Shown: in pieces, positions 1 through 8,080 of the stretch
Layout of the letters: each line of letters opens with the position of its first letter
Numbering within the stretch: position 1 is the first letter of the stretch
NCBI GenBank assembly: GCA_001464165.1
Contig: LNEX01000278.1
Coordinates: forward strand, 1-18,507
Direction of reading: 5' to 3'
Origin: a bacterium Ga0077546
GTDB taxonomy: Bacteria > Cyanobacteriota > Vampirovibrionia > Obscuribacterales > Obscuribacteraceae
DNA: 18,507 nucleotides
Translations under genes and position numbers: made by a program
The notes under the pieces: model-generated
Databases searched by the model: none
Seen by the model: only the letters and a program-made list of their open reading frames with translations
Told to the model about the DNA's origin: nothing

Positions 1-2
1 TT

Positions 3-533
3 CTGTGCTCAAATGGATTAGCAAAGGAGAAACGAGAATCAATTCAAAGAAATTGCGACCAGTATGCAGAATGCGTAATCAATGACGAATGGCTAGCAAT
101 GAGCAACGGGAAATACAGCCCGAAGTCATTCAATCTCGCTTGGTTGCTATGGAAAGACATTACCACTTACAAGCCTGACACCGAAGGCGAAAAGGCGATT
201 CACCAACAACTAGTTTCCGAGATTTGCAGCATGACTAACAATCGTCGAACAAGAATAGTCAACGCTACCCACGGGATAAATCCACTGATGTGGACTGTAT
301 TGATTGTCGGTGGAGTTTTGACAGTCATATTCACATATTTCTTCTCTGTTGAAGATCTAAAGGCGCAAGTACTAATGACTGTGCTAGTAGCACTTACACT
401 TTCTTTGAACATTCTTTTAGTGTTCGTTTTCAGTAATCCATTCGCCGGCGACTGCGCGGTAAAGCCAGATGCCTTCAAGCTCGATCGAATGATTTTTCAA
501 AATTTCGAAAGAGGTGTGGCTCCAGAAATTTGA
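3..533 (+). CDS. DUF4239 (bestrophin-like) membrane protein, C-terminal part, 5' end outside the window
   Basis: The reading frame is open from base 3 at the left edge to the stop at 531-533, so this is the 3' part of a longer gene. The ATG at 99 is probably internal, because the residues before it (including EKRESIQRNCDQYAECVIND and EWLAM) read as protein and fit the family. After a soluble stretch come NNRRTRI, a short loop with a Pro-Leu-Trp turn, a membrane helix (WTVLIVGGVLTVIFTYFF), a second helix (VLMTVLVALTLSLNILLVFV) and the NPFAGD ending with V-x-P before the C-terminus. This pattern is typical of DUF4239 proteins, which are integral membrane proteins of unproven function sometimes compared with bestrophin anion channels. 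The missing N-terminal part would be expected to hold the other helices. Family call fairly sure; function unknown. Confidence 0.72.
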   Translation: MCSNGLAKEKRESIQRNCDQYAECVINDEWLAMSNGKYSPKSFNLAWLLWKDITTYKPDTEGEKAIHQQLVSEICSMTNNRRTRIVNATHGINPLMWTVLIVGGVLTVIFTYFFSVEDLKAQVLMTVLVALTLSLNILLVFVFSNPFAGDCAVKPDAFKLDRMIFQNFERGVAPEI

Positions 534-645
534 CATGCCAAAACTAAGCAACTGATTGTGCAATTTTTTTTGCAAGTTATCACGAGTTTGCCAAGATTCA
601 AGGGCTACACTTGGTGATACTTCCATAACAAGAGGTGCTTAGTAG

Positions 646-2187
646 ATGGACAAATTTGACTGCGCCAGACCCGCGCGCACCGAGGTTGTTAGCCACTCCA
701 ACCTTTTCCATAGTGCAATGCAAAATCCTTGTGAGAGCAAGAGAGATAATTTCTCGATAGCTAATCAGGCAAAAGTTCTAGATCTTGATTTACCTTCCCT
801 TCAATTAGTAGATTCCTCAACCAACAAACAACCTCATGGTCAGAAAGACCGCCTTACTAGCAACGCAAAATCTGAAGCAACCGACTCTCCATGCGGCGAG
901 CAGAGAAGATCCCGTGCGACAGAATCGCAATCGTGCAAGCCCGGTGATAACAAATCAGGTGCTCTTACCGATGGGGAGCGCGACCGCCTGGAGAGAAAAG
1001 TGGAGGAAGTGAAGCAATTATTGCAAGAACTTCTCGGCAAACTCGGTTACGCTCCAATTGACTGGTCTCATGTCAATCGTCCCGCCTTAACTCCCCGTGT
1101 GGAGGCTCCCGTGCCTAAGCCTGAGGCACCGCAGGCACCACGGGTAGAAGCTCCTGCACCTAAACCTGAGGCACCACAGGCACCACGGGTAGAAGCTCCT
1201 GCACCTAAACCTGAGGCACCACAGGCACCACGGGTGGAAGTTCCAAGAGAACCACTGGAGCATCGAGATGAAACAGCTCGCCCCGGGGATTCAGCCGCAA
1301 AGTGGTCGCCACGCTCATCACTAGCCGACCTTACCCATACGCGCAATAATTATTGGTCGAACGTACCTACCTCTTACTGGTTTGAGTCTCTTCCCCAAAA
1401 CCTAAAGTTAGTTGATTCTCGCATACAGCCAGAAGGAGAAATTTGGAATGATACCAGCCGTCTAGTCGACACACGCAAATACAAAGCCTCAGAACTTGTC
1501 GATATGCCGGTCTACGATAGCTTAGGTGGCTGGAAGAACAATGAACCAGGAGACCTGCTTAGAACTATCAAATGGCCAAAGGGCGTAGAGTTTCCGCGTG
1601 TCAACTCAATGAATAACTCACTAACTGTGATTCAGCCTGACGGCACAGACATGAGCTTCAACAAGGCTCACGTTAAAGGCAACAAAATAATTGCCACAGA
1701 TCGATCGGGCGCCCATGGCGGCTCTGCCACCAGTGCAGCAGGGGTCATCACTTACGATGAGATGGAGGGACTGAGACAAGGCGTCTCCCCCAGCCATAAA
1801 ATTCAACTTACACTGTGGGGAAAGTATCTGAGCAATGAGGAAGGAGGCAAGAGGCATCCATCTATGAAGGCAGATCGAGGCTGGCAGGAGCTGTACCAGG
1901 GTGATGTACCTGAGTTACGCATGGGTTCAACATTGACATTTCCGCAATCGATGAAACCAGAAGACCTCGGATTAGAAACGAAGCAAGGGAAGGCACTCTT
2001 TTACACAATGCAGAAGTATGGCGCCGTTATTGTAGATGACTCAGCAAGCGGAACGCACTACATCCAAACCGAATCACAAACCTACAAAGATGGCACTCCG
2101 CTCCTTAAAGATAGAAGGAGGCCACAGGAAGATCCCTTTGCCAGAGATATAAATAGACTATTCTCTAAATCAAAAGTGGTGGCTTGA
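646..2187 (+). CDS. Hypothetical protein with coiled-coil, proline-rich repeat linker and conserved C-terminal module
   Basis: The protein has 513 residues and no signal peptide or membrane helix. The ATG at 646 follows AAGAGGTG at a usable distance, which supports the start. Residues 1-105 are polar and look disordered. Residues 108-135 form a heptad-like, charged helix (ERDRLERKVEEVKQLLQELL) that may be a short coiled coil. Residues 151-200 are a Pro/Ala/Glu linker made of 15-residue repeats. Residues about 240-480 look folded. They contain WPKGVEFPRVN, a DGT turn, GAHGGSATSAAGVIT and a late segment with ALFYTMQKYGAVIVDD. That order (GG-x-S, then VIT, then a YG-x-x-V-x-D strand) recalls the C-terminal module of some secreted bacterial proteins of unknown activity, but I cannot name a Pfam family. 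It stands alone between a left-hand membrane protein gene and a pseudogene on the other strand. Coding is secure; function is unknown. Confidence 0.75.
   Translation: MDKFDCARPARTEVVSHSNLFHSAMQNPCESKRDNFSIANQAKVLDLDLPSLQLVDSSTNKQPHGQKDRLTSNAKSEATDSPCGEQRRSRATESQSCKPGDNKSGALTDGERDRLERKVEEVKQLLQELLGKLGYAPIDWSHVNRPALTPRVEAPVPKPEAPQAPRVEAPAPKPEAPQAPRVEAPAPKPEAPQAPRVEVPREPLEHRDETARPGDSAAKWSPRSSLADLTHTRNNYWSNVPTSYWFESLPQNLKLVDSRIQPEGEIWNDTSRLVDTRKYKASELVDMPVYDSLGGWKNNEPGDLLRTIKWPKGVEFPRVNSMNNSLTVIQPDGTDMSFNKAHVKGNKIIATDRSGAHGGSATSAAGVITYDEMEGLRQGVSPSHKIQLTLWGKYLSNEEGGKRHPSMKADRGWQELYQGDVPELRMGSTLTFPQSMKPEDLGLETKQGKALFYTMQKYGAVIVDDSASGTHYIQTESQTYKDGTPLLKDRRRPQEDPFARDINRLFSKSKVVA
1096..1230 (+). repeat. 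Three tandem 45-bp in-frame repeats coding a Pro-rich linker
   Basis: Three consecutive 45-base units (1096-1140, 1141-1185, 1186-1230) each encode RVEAP(A/V)PKPEAPQAP. Units two and three are identical in DNA, while unit one differs at several mostly silent positions. A partial fourth unit (RVEVP) follows. The exact identity of two units points to a recent duplication or slippage event inside the 513-residue gene, so copy number may vary between strains. Confidence 0.93.
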
Positions 2188-2321
2188 TTCTACATTTGAT
2201 TTAGAGCAACCCTGAATTGCTTAATCACTTAAGTACAGACACGAAATCAGAAAGAACCAAAATCTCAAGAAGAAAAATTGCAAACACAATGGCGCTGCCA
2301 TTTCTCTCTTTTCTGGTGCCG

Positions 2322-3061
2322 TCATCTGTTTCTGTGGCTACTGGCATTTGCCAACAATGCGAGCACCACTAGGCAAGCGGTTTTCCAGGCTGGCGTATCC
2401 GCCTTGCGCGTAATCGTAGGCTCCCATCCCGGAAAAGTCGAACCTATAACCTGTATCCTGGTAGATGCTTCGAACTCTCAATTCTCCTCTACTAGAGCCA
2501 GTCTCTGCTTTGAATGCAACCAGAACTCTAGGGCGTCTGTGCCATCAAAGCGAAGAATGCTGCTCCAGTAATTGGCTCGCCCCGGCACAGGAGCTTGCAG
2601 ATAACTTCCCTTGTATCCAGGAAAACTTGACTGAGTCGCTTCAAGTTTGCGCTTCCACTGAAAATAGCTATCTTCTTTGCCAGGTGCCACATATGTTTCA
2701 ATGGCTACAACAGAGCTGCCACGCTCAAAGAGCGAGGCGCTGGCGGCCCGTTCCTGCACGTGACCGTGAAATTCTGTAGCAAGGCCATCAAGCTGTGACT
2801 TTCTCTCTGTTGAATTCAACCAAGATGAGCATGAATCCTCGCTATCAAACCGATGAATAACCGACCATACGGCAACTATTTTTGATCCTGTTCAATTTTA
2901 TTGGGCGCAACTTCTGGGGGAATAATTTCGGCACTAAAAAATCATTTGAGAGCGAGGGCACCATAGGTGAAATCAGCTGGTGTCTTGATGGCAGAGCCTA
3001 GTTGAACCCTGTTTCGGCTATCAGGTTTTGTTTCTTTTCCGGTGTCATGCCAGGTGTTCAT
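2322..3061 (-). pseudogene. Decayed gene for a tandem ABM-domain (dimeric alpha/beta barrel) membrane protein
   Basis: Read on the minus strand, a good ribosome site (GAGGG, 7 bases before ATG at 3061) starts a 39-residue frame, MNTWHDTGKETKP to FTYGALALK, which stops at 2942-2944. Next, in another frame, comes FSAEIIPPEVAPNKIEQDQK, ending in a stop near 2893. One base of shift later the frame IVAVWSVIHRFDSEDSCSSW runs on into a second module with VVAIETYVAPGKED, FPGYKGSYLQAP and ILRFD. An in-frame TGA stops it at 2478-2480. The same frame then continues with STFPGWEP and PAWKTACLVVLAL to a stop at 2322. RFD-x-W-x-S-x-R after a PGKE strand is the antibiotic biosynthesis monooxygenase (ABM) pattern, present twice. 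FPGWEP plus a WK-led helix is the usual tail of such tandem-ABM membrane proteins. About 30 residues of module one and the end of the membrane tail appear to be lost. Only the 2478-2819 part is an uninterrupted ORF. Confidence 0.7.
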
Positions 3062-3198
3062 AAAAGAGCCCTCAGAGAGAAATCATCTTTGCATAACTGC
3101 CAAGTCCCCGCAATGTAGCAATTACTCCCATCAATTCAGTGGGCACCTAATCAATGCACTCGAACAATATTTGCGCCCCGTGCCTTGCCTCTCAAAAC

Positions 3199-4041
3199 CT
3201 ATTTGCTCCCCACATCCAGCCTACGGCTGCGGGGAAATACAAATTCCCTCCCAATGCACCTTCCGTTCTCAATTGAAAGTTGAACTTCCCCTAGCCTAAG
3301 CAACGGATATACATAAAGCTTCGTGTTGCCACTTAACCTAATTATTGATTGAGGATTGCCATAAAGTTTGGTAAGGGCAGCGGTTGATAGGCCCGGTTTG
3401 TTATAGCTGGCGTCAGAAGACAGATGACGAATAGCCCCAAATCGCTTTACCTGCCATTCATCAAAGGAGCGCACCTCTGCTTCGGTGAGAATTGACGCCT
3501 GGCAACAGCTTGATCTAAGAAAACTGAGTTTAATCGGAATTTGTTCATATCCCCAAAAGTAAACCAGTTCGATTGTATTTGGTGATTGCTTCTCCCAGAC
3601 CGCAACTTCGCCTGTTATAAAGGCAGGCTCATTATACGTTCTGCAAATATCTTTGAGAGTACGCCCTTTAGCCCGTCGTAGGAATATTTCTGCAGCTTGC
3701 ATCTCGGCCGCCAAGAAACAATGAGAAGACTGAATAATCTCCATCTCATGTCTCGAACCATATTGCAGGTGGGTAGTTAGCGCCTTAAGCTGCTGACAAG
3801 ATACGTTCTGCACAGCCAATGATTCATGAGGTTTAACTCCTAACACAGGGTGGAGAAAATCGAATACTTTAGATTCTAAAGAACTCACATTGTCTAGTAA
3901 GGGCTCTTTGTCCGTAATATCCACCGCCAGCGCGAGCGCACACTCAGCGAATATAAAAACCAATGCGGCCCACAAACCAACAAAAAATCTGGGCCAAAAC
4001 CAGCTCATCTTCATGACCCTCACCACCAATTTAGGTTTCAT
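3199..4041 (-). CDS. Exported hypothetical protein with two BamE-like repeats
   Basis: The product has 280 residues and begins with a signal-like segment: basic residues, then WFWPRFFVGLWAALVFIF and a likely cleavage or anchor region near ALALA (residues 36-40). The first ATG (4041) has only a distant GAGAG. An ATG at 4008 (MSWFWPRFF) has GGTGAGG about 9 bases ahead and may be the true start. The mature part holds two related stretches, residues about 128-180 (LKDICRTYNEPAFI, later a Cys pair) and 218-263 (LTKLYGNPQSII, YVYPLLRLGEVQLSI). Each has the pattern L-x-x-Y-x-x-P followed by strands ending near a Cys. This resembles the small outer-membrane BamE/SmpA-like fold, but the match is by eye only. 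It lies 116 bases downstream of the PDZ protein gene on the same strand and could be co-transcribed with it. Function unknown. Confidence 0.68.
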   Translation of the reverse strand: MKPKLVVRVMKMSWFWPRFFVGLWAALVFIFAECALALAVDITDKEPLLDNVSSLESKVFDFLHPVLGVKPHESLAVQNVSCQQLKALTTHLQYGSRHEMEIIQSSHCFLAAEMQAAEIFLRRAKGRTLKDICRTYNEPAFITGEVAVWEKQSPNTIELVYFWGYEQIPIKLSFLRSSCCQASILTEAEVRSFDEWQVKRFGAIRHLSSDASYNKPGLSTAALTKLYGNPQSIIRLSGNTKLYVYPLLRLGEVQLSIENGRCIGREFVFPRSRRLDVGSK

Positions 4042-4157
4042 TAATTTGTAAAGTTCTCTCGCTATGGTGACTACGTTACGATGCTAAGGCTTGACTGCTG
4101 GCTTCGGTGCACCGTGTGCTGCAACTCTCCGAAATTGATGGTCGTCAATCACTCGCA

Positions 4158-5924
4158 TTAGATACCAGTGATCGGCCAGTTTTTCTGTCCAGATTGTTCC
4201 ATAAGGTCCAATTGGTTAGAGTAACGTCCGCTGAAATAAGTGAGGTAGACATTCTTCTCTTTGAGCTTATGCACTACACCAAGTTCCAGCGCCGCAAGTC
4301 TGGCAGGAATAGCTAGGGCGGAATCGCTAGCAAACGGCGGCTCTGACTTGTTATAGAAGTATCTAAAATCAGTGAACTCACCAACTTTAAGGTCTGCCAT
4401 TGACTTAGTTGCTAACACGTTCAAATCTGCTTGATGCTGTCTGAACCACACTCCAATTTCAGCATCACTCATTAAGCTTCGACGTAGGGCTCGCGCCTGC
4501 CCATCGTGAAAAGCATCCCATGAAGCTCTTACAGCCGGAGTAAAACTGCGCCTGCTCTCTGCCTCAAAGCGATTCCAATCGGCATCTGGTGACGGTCGTT
4601 CCTCTAGTGGTGTGCGAATAGCTGATACTTTCCAGCCATCATCATCAATTAAATAAAAGTATGACTCTGTTCCGGGAGGCATCTGTTTAACTCGCGCCAC
4701 TGCGCATGTCTCTGACAGCAGTCGCACTTCAATTTGATTTTCGTCCAGTTTCTGGAATTTTCCTAAACCAGGGATTTCGCCCCAACCAGCTTTGATGGAA
4801 TTGCCGGTTAATTTCGCCTCGCCCGTTAAATTTAAGCTGGCCATCTTTGTATCTAGTGCATCGCTGTTCAGCAATGTCACCGTTTGACGCACCAGAACAT
4901 GCAACGCCCGACTTAACTTGTCACTTTTACTAAAGCTGAAGTTGTTCTGATTATGATAGAACCAAGTGTGCGCCAGCGGTCTAAGTGGCTCAATAGAAGG
5001 CCCTAAGTGCCCACCTCTTCCATCAAAAATGATTTGGCCGAATCCCGTGTGAACAATGGCAGGCCAACCGTCAAATTTAGTGTTTCTCAATGCAATTTCT
5101 TGCTCCGACAGTATCCTTGGCACTTCTCTTGCCACTGGCGGCCGGTCTTTATCTCTAATTGCCGCAAATTCTCCAAGGTCGGGTTTTTTATAGTCGATGG
5201 TATAGAAAAGATCACGATTTGCATACCAATCATTGCCGATTGGAAAGGGGTATATGATCCCGTTACAGTCGTCCACCGATACTACCTGCGGTACTATTTT
5301 GAGATTGAGGTTCTTAAGCTTCGCTTGCGTACCTGGATCGTCTAGTGGGAGACTCAACACTTTCAAGCCATCAAGTCGTTTATCAAGCAAAATACTTGAT
5401 GGACCGGTCTTGCTGTCGAAGAACTCTATTACTTGGGGCACTTCGGGGGCGTCTACAAGAAGGTCTTGGCTGTAGCTTACTTCCTCGCTGTCACGTTTGC
5501 GCTCTGCTCTCTTTGCTTTGAGAATTTCTTCGTTCGGGCAATCTTGAAGTGAACTAACTCGCAATGGAATTTGCAATTTAGCTCCAGCACGACTAATGGT
5601 GACGTTAATAGTTTTATTGGGGTTGTATGTGATCGTTTTACTTAAACTTTTATAGATACGAACATAGGGTGCGTCTATTTTGAATCTCTCCAAACGGTCA
5701 TTGGTTTGAAGTCCAGATTTTCTTGCCGGTGAGCCATCTTCTACCGCTTGAAAGAAGAAGCCTTTTGCATCTCTACCTATTCTCACACCCGCATAACCAT
5801 AGGTACTCGGCAGGTCATCGAGCGTGTTTAAACTCGCCGTCTCGGCCGCCGGGAGTTGCAATGTCAAGGCAAAACAAGCAAATATTAGGGCGAACATTCT
5901 TTGCATTGATTGACCCAAGACCAT
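4158..5924 (-). CDS. Exported PDZ-domain protein with NTF2-like region, function unknown
   Basis: This 588-residue product starts with a signal peptide (MQRMFALIFACFALTLQLPA, cleavage likely after PAA near residue 27). The first ATG (5924), ATG at 5906 (residue 7) and ATG at 5897 (residue 10) are all possible starts; none has a strong ribosome site. Residues about 42-123 read as a PDZ domain: YGYAGVRIG, the GSPARKSGLQTNDRL core typical of PDZ carboxylate-binding folds, and a closing NKTINVTISRAG strand. Residues about 130-160 are charged and helical. Residues about 335-440 (HVLVRQTVTLLNSDA up to FYLIDDDGWKVSAIRTP) look like a SnoaL/NTF2-type cone, a fold used for small ligands or as a scaffold. 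No protease triad is visible, so this is not an HtrA/Ctp-type protease. It is likely periplasmic or surface-exposed and heads a leftward run of genes. Confidence 0.72.
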   Translation of the reverse strand: MVLGQSMQRMFALIFACFALTLQLPAAETASLNTLDDLPSTYGYAGVRIGRDAKGFFFQAVEDGSPARKSGLQTNDRLERFKIDAPYVRIYKSLSKTITYNPNKTINVTISRAGAKLQIPLRVSSLQDCPNEEILKAKRAERKRDSEEVSYSQDLLVDAPEVPQVIEFFDSKTGPSSILLDKRLDGLKVLSLPLDDPGTQAKLKNLNLKIVPQVVSVDDCNGIIYPFPIGNDWYANRDLFYTIDYKKPDLGEFAAIRDKDRPPVAREVPRILSEQEIALRNTKFDGWPAIVHTGFGQIIFDGRGGHLGPSIEPLRPLAHTWFYHNQNNFSFSKSDKLSRALHVLVRQTVTLLNSDALDTKMASLNLTGEAKLTGNSIKAGWGEIPGLGKFQKLDENQIEVRLLSETCAVARVKQMPPGTESYFYLIDDDGWKVSAIRTPLEERPSPDADWNRFEAESRRSFTPAVRASWDAFHDGQARALRRSLMSDAEIGVWFRQHQADLNVLATKSMADLKVGEFTDFRYFYNKSEPPFASDSALAIPARLAALELGVVHKLKEKNVYLTYFSGRYSNQLDLMEQSGQKNWPITGI

Positions 5925-5960
5925 AAGAGACGATGCACTACAAACGTGACTCTATCATAC

Positions 5961-6164
5961 TCAATCTTCTTCAGTTGTCGCTATCTGATACCAGCAGACG
6001 ATGGCAGCTGCAAGGCAGACCAGAGTGGCTGCAACGGCAATCATGTTCAGCATGCCGACATTACGCCAGCTGACGAAATACGAGATCCAGGGCAGGTGCA
6101 TCATGTCCACAGGGAAATACCAAAGAGCGGAACCAGAGTCACCATTGTGCTCTTCATTCGGCAT
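5961..6164 (-). CDS. Small membrane protein or 3' remnant of one
   Basis: A 67-residue frame encodes a polar start, an aromatic amphipathic stretch (SALWYFPVDMMHLPWISYF) and one clear membrane helix (MLNMIAVAATLVCLAAAIVC), ending in acidic residues. The composition looks like real membrane protein rather than chance translation. However, the ATG at 6164 has no ribosome site, and the frame runs upstream only to a stop at 6198-6200. It sits just downstream of an efflux adaptor pseudogene in a disturbed stretch. It may be an intact small protein or the tail of a broken gene. I do not recognise a family. Confidence 0.4.
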   Translation of the reverse strand: MPNEEHNGDSGSALWYFPVDMMHLPWISYFVSWRNVGMLNMIAVAATLVCLAAAIVCWYQIATTEED

Positions 6165-6277
6165 CAGGAAAATGGTGAAATCACGCTGGGAGCAAATTCA
6201 AGTGTGTTCTCAGGGATTCAGCCTGGCTTCTATTTTCTGAGCTGCAGATGAAACAAGTCAGAAAGCTCGGTGGGGAA

Positions 6278-6720
6278 TTATTTGACGAATATTGTTGCTC
6301 GCCCACTCATGCCCGGTCTTAGCAATGCTTGTGGACTTTTCAGAGTGACACTTAGGCGAGCAATTCACCTTTACGATAATACTTTCCAATTACGGCATTG
6401 TCCTCACAGATGCGGCCAGGAAGCATGGCGTGCACATGGAACGAGGTATTCGCCAATTGTTCGATGCGGCCTTCCGCACTGATGCTTAAGAGATTTGATT
6501 TTGACGGTGGCTTATCGCGTCTATTAGTCGCCGCTTCCAACTTGTGGTCTATAGCACTAGTTGTGACAGCAGAATCATTCAAAACGGGGTCTGAGGTCAG
6601 GCAAAATGCAGGTGGCAGTATAGAAATTGATAGAGTGAGCAAGATACTACTAGCTAGCTGAACTAACAAATTTCGATTGATGCCGCCTTGATATCTGAGT
6701 CGATCGGTCGAGCAGGCCAT
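6278..6720 (-). pseudogene. Decayed periplasmic adaptor (HlyD / RND membrane fusion protein)
   Basis: The 122-residue frame from ATG 6720 has a signal or anchor helix (LLVQLASSILLTLSISILPP), a polar spacer, then LSISAEGRIEQLA and HAMLPGRICEDNAVIGKYY with RKGELLA at the end. The pattern G-R-I-E, then PGRI, then G-x-x-x-x-KGELLA is the first half of the barrel-sandwich (lipoyl-like) hairpin of efflux adaptor proteins. It stops at 6352. In another frame, overlapping that stop, comes RIARLSVTLKSPQALLRPGM and then SGRATIFVK, ending at 6278. LRPGMSGRA is the hallmark of the beta-barrel end of the same adaptors. The helical hairpin and most of the barrel (commonly about 200 residues) are missing. 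The simplest reading is an internal deletion that also shifted the frame. No RND pump or outer-membrane channel gene is present nearby. Confidence 0.6.
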
Positions 6721-6951
6721 CCAGTACTCAGCATCTAATTTCTCTATACATTTGTTTCTTCATCACTCATCTATTAGTTATTCTCAAGACCGGTGCTGCT
6801 CGCGGTAAAAACCATCCCTGGTCTCTCTCACTGGAGAACCTGCGTTATGTTTCTACTGTACCATCCCTCGCAGTCGCCCGAATCGTAATCCAGGAGTATT
6901 AGCCATCATCCGAAAGATGTATTTAGTATCAACACCAGTAATGAAAAACGC

Positions 6952-8064
6952 CTACTTAGCACCCATAGACTTCAGCCTGGCTTCAATTTTCAAAGCTTCG
7001 GCTTCTTTACCAGCCATATGCAAAATTAGGCCCTGCGAGCGCAATACCTGCATCAAGTTGGCCTTGGTACTATATTTCTCGATCATAGCTGCAGCTTTCT
7101 TAGAATAGGCTTCGGCCTTAGGTAGATTGCGTGTCATCATGGCCAAGCTAGCCATATTTGAATAGAGCATACCAAGGTTAGCACCGACCATTTGATTATC
7201 TGGTGCCAGTTTGTAAGCTTCTTCAAGCTTTGCCACAGCCAAGTCAAACTTGCCTGAATTCATGGCCTCCGCGGCTTCGTTGTTTAGACGCAAGCCGCGC
7301 ACAGTCGGCGATTCCGCTCCAGAAGGCGAACTGCTCAGAGTTGATGCCTTAACAGCAGGCGTACTTGGTGACGCTCCAGAAATTTTCTCAACATCAGCAC
7401 TTTGACCGCTGAGAAGATCAGCCGCTGGAGCATAAGCCGCAGCCAAAGCACTAGTGTCACCCTCGCTCAAAGCACAAGGCTTATCTTCAGGATAAATCGT
7501 GCCAAACATAATATCGCTAGAGTTACTGCTGTGTTTAGCAATTCCTAAAGCGTGACCAATCTCATGAAGTGCTACCCTGCGAGCATAATTGTCAGTTAGG
7601 GTAGGCATTGCCTTCGGTGGCACAGTAAGAAGAATGATCTTGGCTGAGGTAATGCCCTGAGCATCTGGCACCACAATAGTCTCACCATCTTCTATTGCTG
7701 AAGTCATTTTAGAGCGATCATTGGTCCACTGACACGTTATACCTTGGCCGCCATCAGTTTTATCTACGAATACAAACTGAATCTTGCCAGCACTAGCAAT
7801 CATCCAATCATCAAAGGCTTGTTTAACAATTGTCTCTAACTGCGGCCGGTAGCCGGGAACCCCTTTGCCAGAAACAATACAAACAGGAATCGGCAGTCGA
7901 CTCTTAGGCCAACTGAAGTGATCAGCCGCAAAAGCAGAAGAACTAGGCGCGCAAGCAAGACCTAATGATAAAGGCACGACAATCGCCGAAGCATAACCCA
8001 GTCTTCGCAACAAGGGCATAAACTTAGAAACTGACAGAGACAGAAACGGCAATGCTCTTTTCAT
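6952..8064 (-). CDS. Exported matrixin-like zinc metalloprotease with C-terminal TPR region
   Basis: Starting at ATG 8064 (MKRALPFLSLS), the protein has about 370 residues. A TTG at 8076 in the same frame is possible but less likely. The N-terminus is basic then hydrophobic (SAIVVPLSLGLACA), with a likely cleavage at SAFA-AD. The catalytic region (about 55-220, counted from the TTG) holds VALHEIGHALGIAKHSSNSS, the HExxHxxGxxH zinc site of metzincins with the HS of matrixins. A DIMF Met-turn follows at about 188-191, close behind as expected. A Ser/Thr/Pro-rich linker (about 225-258) leads to helical repeats (about 262-370). There AMNSGKFDLAVAKLEEAYKL and a Pro-Asp-Asn turn are TPR-like. It probably acts outside the cytoplasm; the substrate is unknown. 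It lies 16 bases after the thioesterase gene and very likely shares its transcript. Confidence 0.83.
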   Translation of the reverse strand: MKRALPFLSLSVSKFMPLLRRLGYASAIVVPLSLGLACAPSSSAFAADHFSWPKSRLPIPVCIVSGKGVPGYRPQLETIVKQAFDDWMIASAGKIQFVFVDKTDGGQGITCQWTNDRSKMTSAIEDGETIVVPDAQGITSAKIILLTVPPKAMPTLTDNYARRVALHEIGHALGIAKHSSNSSDIMFGTIYPEDKPCALSEGDTSALAAAYAPAADLLSGQSADVEKISGASPSTPAVKASTLSSSPSGAESPTVRGLRLNNEAAEAMNSGKFDLAVAKLEEAYKLAPDNQMVGANLGMLYSNMASLAMMTRNLPKAEAYSKKAAAMIEKYSTKANLMQVLRSQGLILHMAGKEAEALKIEARLKSMGAK

Positions 8065-8080
8065 TGAATCATCCAATGTC

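Noticed and set aside
559..574. TGCAA / TTGCA arms around a T-run after the first gene, as a terminator
   Set aside because: The stem is only five mostly A-T pairs, too weak to call a terminator.
2278..2779. Two plus-strand frames in the 2.3-2.8 kb stretch
   Set aside because: Both are antisense to the ABM pseudogene, whose minus-strand fragments explain the open frames far better.
3208..3234. GC-rich inverted repeat (CCCC ... AGCC TAC GGCT ... GGGG) as a terminator
   Set aside because: It lies inside the last codons of the minus-strand gene and has no T-run after it; coding sequence explains it.
3042..3299. Plus-strand frame of 85 codons across the gap before 3199
   Set aside because: It overlaps the start of the ABM pseudogene and the end of the exported protein gene on the other strand, has no ribosome site and its composition is not protein-like.
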